From: Aplysia californica
Lineage: Eukaryota > Mollusca > Gastropoda > Aplysiida > Aplysiidae
DNA: 64,000 nt
Assembly (NCBI RefSeq): GCF_000002075.1
Contig: NW_004797633.1
Span: 360,855-424,854, forward strand
Direction of reading: 5' to 3'
The notes under the pieces are model-generated. The model worked only from the letters and a program-made list of their open reading frames with translations, made no database searches and was not told where the DNA came from. Position 1 is the stretch's first letter, and each line of letters starts with the position of its first letter. This document shows positions 62,655 to 64,000 of the stretch, piece by piece. Made by a program: the position numbers and the translations under genes.

Positions 62655-62686
<32 letters not shown>

Positions 62687-63427
62687 TTTTCTTAATCTGT
62701 CTAAGCTAAAAAAAAATATATAATAAAACTTCATTAAACTTTTAACGAAATGACACCTATGGGTAGGCTGCAGGCTGGCCACTTCCCATAGCTTGCAGGG
62801 GGAAAACACCAAAGGTATTTATCATTAATGCCCTCCCTGCGTATACGGAGGATCAGTCTCCTGTAAGTGCTCAGGAAGTGTTGTGAATTAACCCTATCCG
62901 TACGCACTGGGGTCATTTTGTACATTTTAGAATACTTCAAGTGCGAAGATCTTTTTGAAACTTTCAGTATTTCTCAAAAAATGGTGATTTTACTTACATT
63001 CATTAAAGAGCTTTAAGCTCTTCCTTTCAGTCGACTGAAGGGAAGATAGGTGTATGTTTAGGAAATTTCTTTCAAAAACTTTCTTGGAATGATTTTTTCC
63101 CCCTTATTTTCTTTGTTTCTTCTGAAAATGACAATATAAGACAAGGTTTATGCAGTGACTTCGATTTGTCATGACTTTCCAAAAACTGATGAATATGACC
63201 TGTCGTGTGGCCACATCATGTTTTTTTCCCTTGATTCTTTGTGTTTTCCCTGCTGCTAACAGGTTACTATTGTTGTTTTTTTTGCAGTACACAAAGTAAA
63301 TTTGTGAGTATAATTTTTCTCATCTTCTTTTTTTTGTTTTCAGGTGGCTGTGGTCAAAGAAAAGTCGTCTGAAAATGTGTATGCAATGAAAATCTTGAAC
63401 AAATGGGAGATGCTGAAACGGGCTGAG
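61119..63427 (+). CDS. CDC42BPA: MRCK kinase (CDC42-binding protein kinase), first three coding exons
   Basis: Ser/Thr kinase of the DMPK/ROCK/MRCK group, an effector of Cdc42 acting on actomyosin. Exons: 61119-61372 (ATG at 61174, or 61195 by alignment with the human start), 61880-61971 and 63344-63427; the gene continues beyond the window. All phases match. The N-terminal segment [17 protein letters not shown] and LRREKNI.EF is diagnostic for MRCK. Exon 2 carries the glycine loop GRGAFGE, and exon 3 the catalytic lysine in [17 protein letters not shown]. An in-frame TGA at 61138 shows that translation starts in the first exon. The first exon may be preceded by leader exons. Human has paralogues A, B and G; invertebrates usually have one (fly gek), so the symbol is a family label. 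Confidence 0.95.
61972..63343 (+). other. MRCK intron 2 with a 30-G tract
   Basis: AT-rich intron with no coding signal. It contains the longest homopolymer here (62656-62685, 30 G). Confidence 0.8.
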
Positions 63428-64000
63428 GTAATATTTTTAGATGGCTGACGTGCCTTTATTTATTAATTTGTTTGATTGATAATGTGAGAAGAGGTAATCT
63501 TTTGGACCTGTAAATGCTTCAGGGTGTGGGTTAAGTGCCTGCCTGTCTCATGGTAGTATAATACATTGTATAATGTCGGTCCCAGATGAAAGTTTTACCT
63601 GTCATGTAAAATCAACAGTTTTTATTTTACAGACATAAAATTTAGTACATACCTACAGAAACATGTCTTCTATTCAACATAATGACCGTTGATTTGAATG
63701 CTTTATCTCCCCCCCCCCCCCCCCCCAACGCTGTACACACACTCACACATATACACCTACTACACAGATCTTCCTGGTTTTTTTTTTACTCGACAATGAG
63801 ATAAGCCAGTGAAGACTTTTTTTGTCATCATGTTTTTGTTTATGTTACTGTTATACTTGACTACAACCCTTGTCCTTGATACCCCAGGGAAGAAGACTAT
63901 CCATGGCAATGTTATAGACTTTTCACCCTGATTACTTATCTTTTATTTGTTGGTTATGAAAAAGTATTCTGGTGGATGGGCAGCCCGGTATGATTCTTCA

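Overview
This is an AT-rich, intron-dense animal nuclear window packed with repeats. The gene content (PLEKHG-type RhoGEF, GANAB, MRCK) together with abundant tRNA-derived SINEs, CR1/L2-type LINEs and long homopolymer tracts suggests a lophotrochozoan, most likely a gastropod mollusc. The clade is an inference; nothing here fixes the species. No bacterial genes, CRISPR array, operons or rRNA genes are present.

Three host genes can be read with splice-consistent exons. (1) Positions 51-7096, + strand: the 3' part of a PLEKHG-family Rho guanine nucleotide exchange factor, from the last helix of the PH domain to the stop. It has six exons, including a 14-nt microexon, and a 3.7-kb terminal exon coding a Ser-rich disordered tail. 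(2) Positions 38156 down to 13497, - strand: a complete coding sequence of glucosidase II alpha subunit (GANAB). It has 22 coding exons, 2766 nt and 921 aa, and every exon phase matches; both GH31 catalytic aspartates are present. A non-coding 5' exon must lie upstream, with a candidate near 44.05-44.11 kb. (3) From 61119 to the window edge, + strand: the first three coding exons of an MRCK (CDC42BPA/B, fly gek) kinase, up to the catalytic-lysine exon.

Between and inside these genes lie mobile elements. Two SINE-like families share the same 3' tail, with about 16 tail copies in the window. One of them is a short family about 180 bp long, and five of its copies have recognisable target-site duplications. 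A second kind of tRNA-headed SINE occurs at 39.8 and 57.2 kb. There are two related Tigger/pogo-like terminal-inverted-repeat elements; one of them carries a LINE insertion, and the other serves as an uninterrupted reference. There are four decayed LINE pieces, a Mutator-like MITE with a 10-bp target duplication, a 1.6-kb Tc1-like transposon with a decayed transposase, and a 3.4-kb element with roughly 300-bp inverted arms that I cannot classify. An 11-unit, 26-bp minisatellite lies 14 bp downstream of a GANAB splice donor. A 294-base assembly gap sits at 59986-60279.

The PLEKHG and GANAB genes converge on 7.1-13.5 kb, which probably holds both 3' UTRs. The 44-61 kb stretch between GANAB and MRCK is mostly repeats, with one plausible promoter and first exon at 45.8-45.9 kb. 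The three genes have no evident functional link: one regulates Rho GTPases, one trims N-glycans in the ER, and one is a Cdc42 effector kinase. I found no clear novel gene system. The most unusual items are the shared SINE tail, the nested and long-inverted-repeat elements, and the minisatellite beside the donor.
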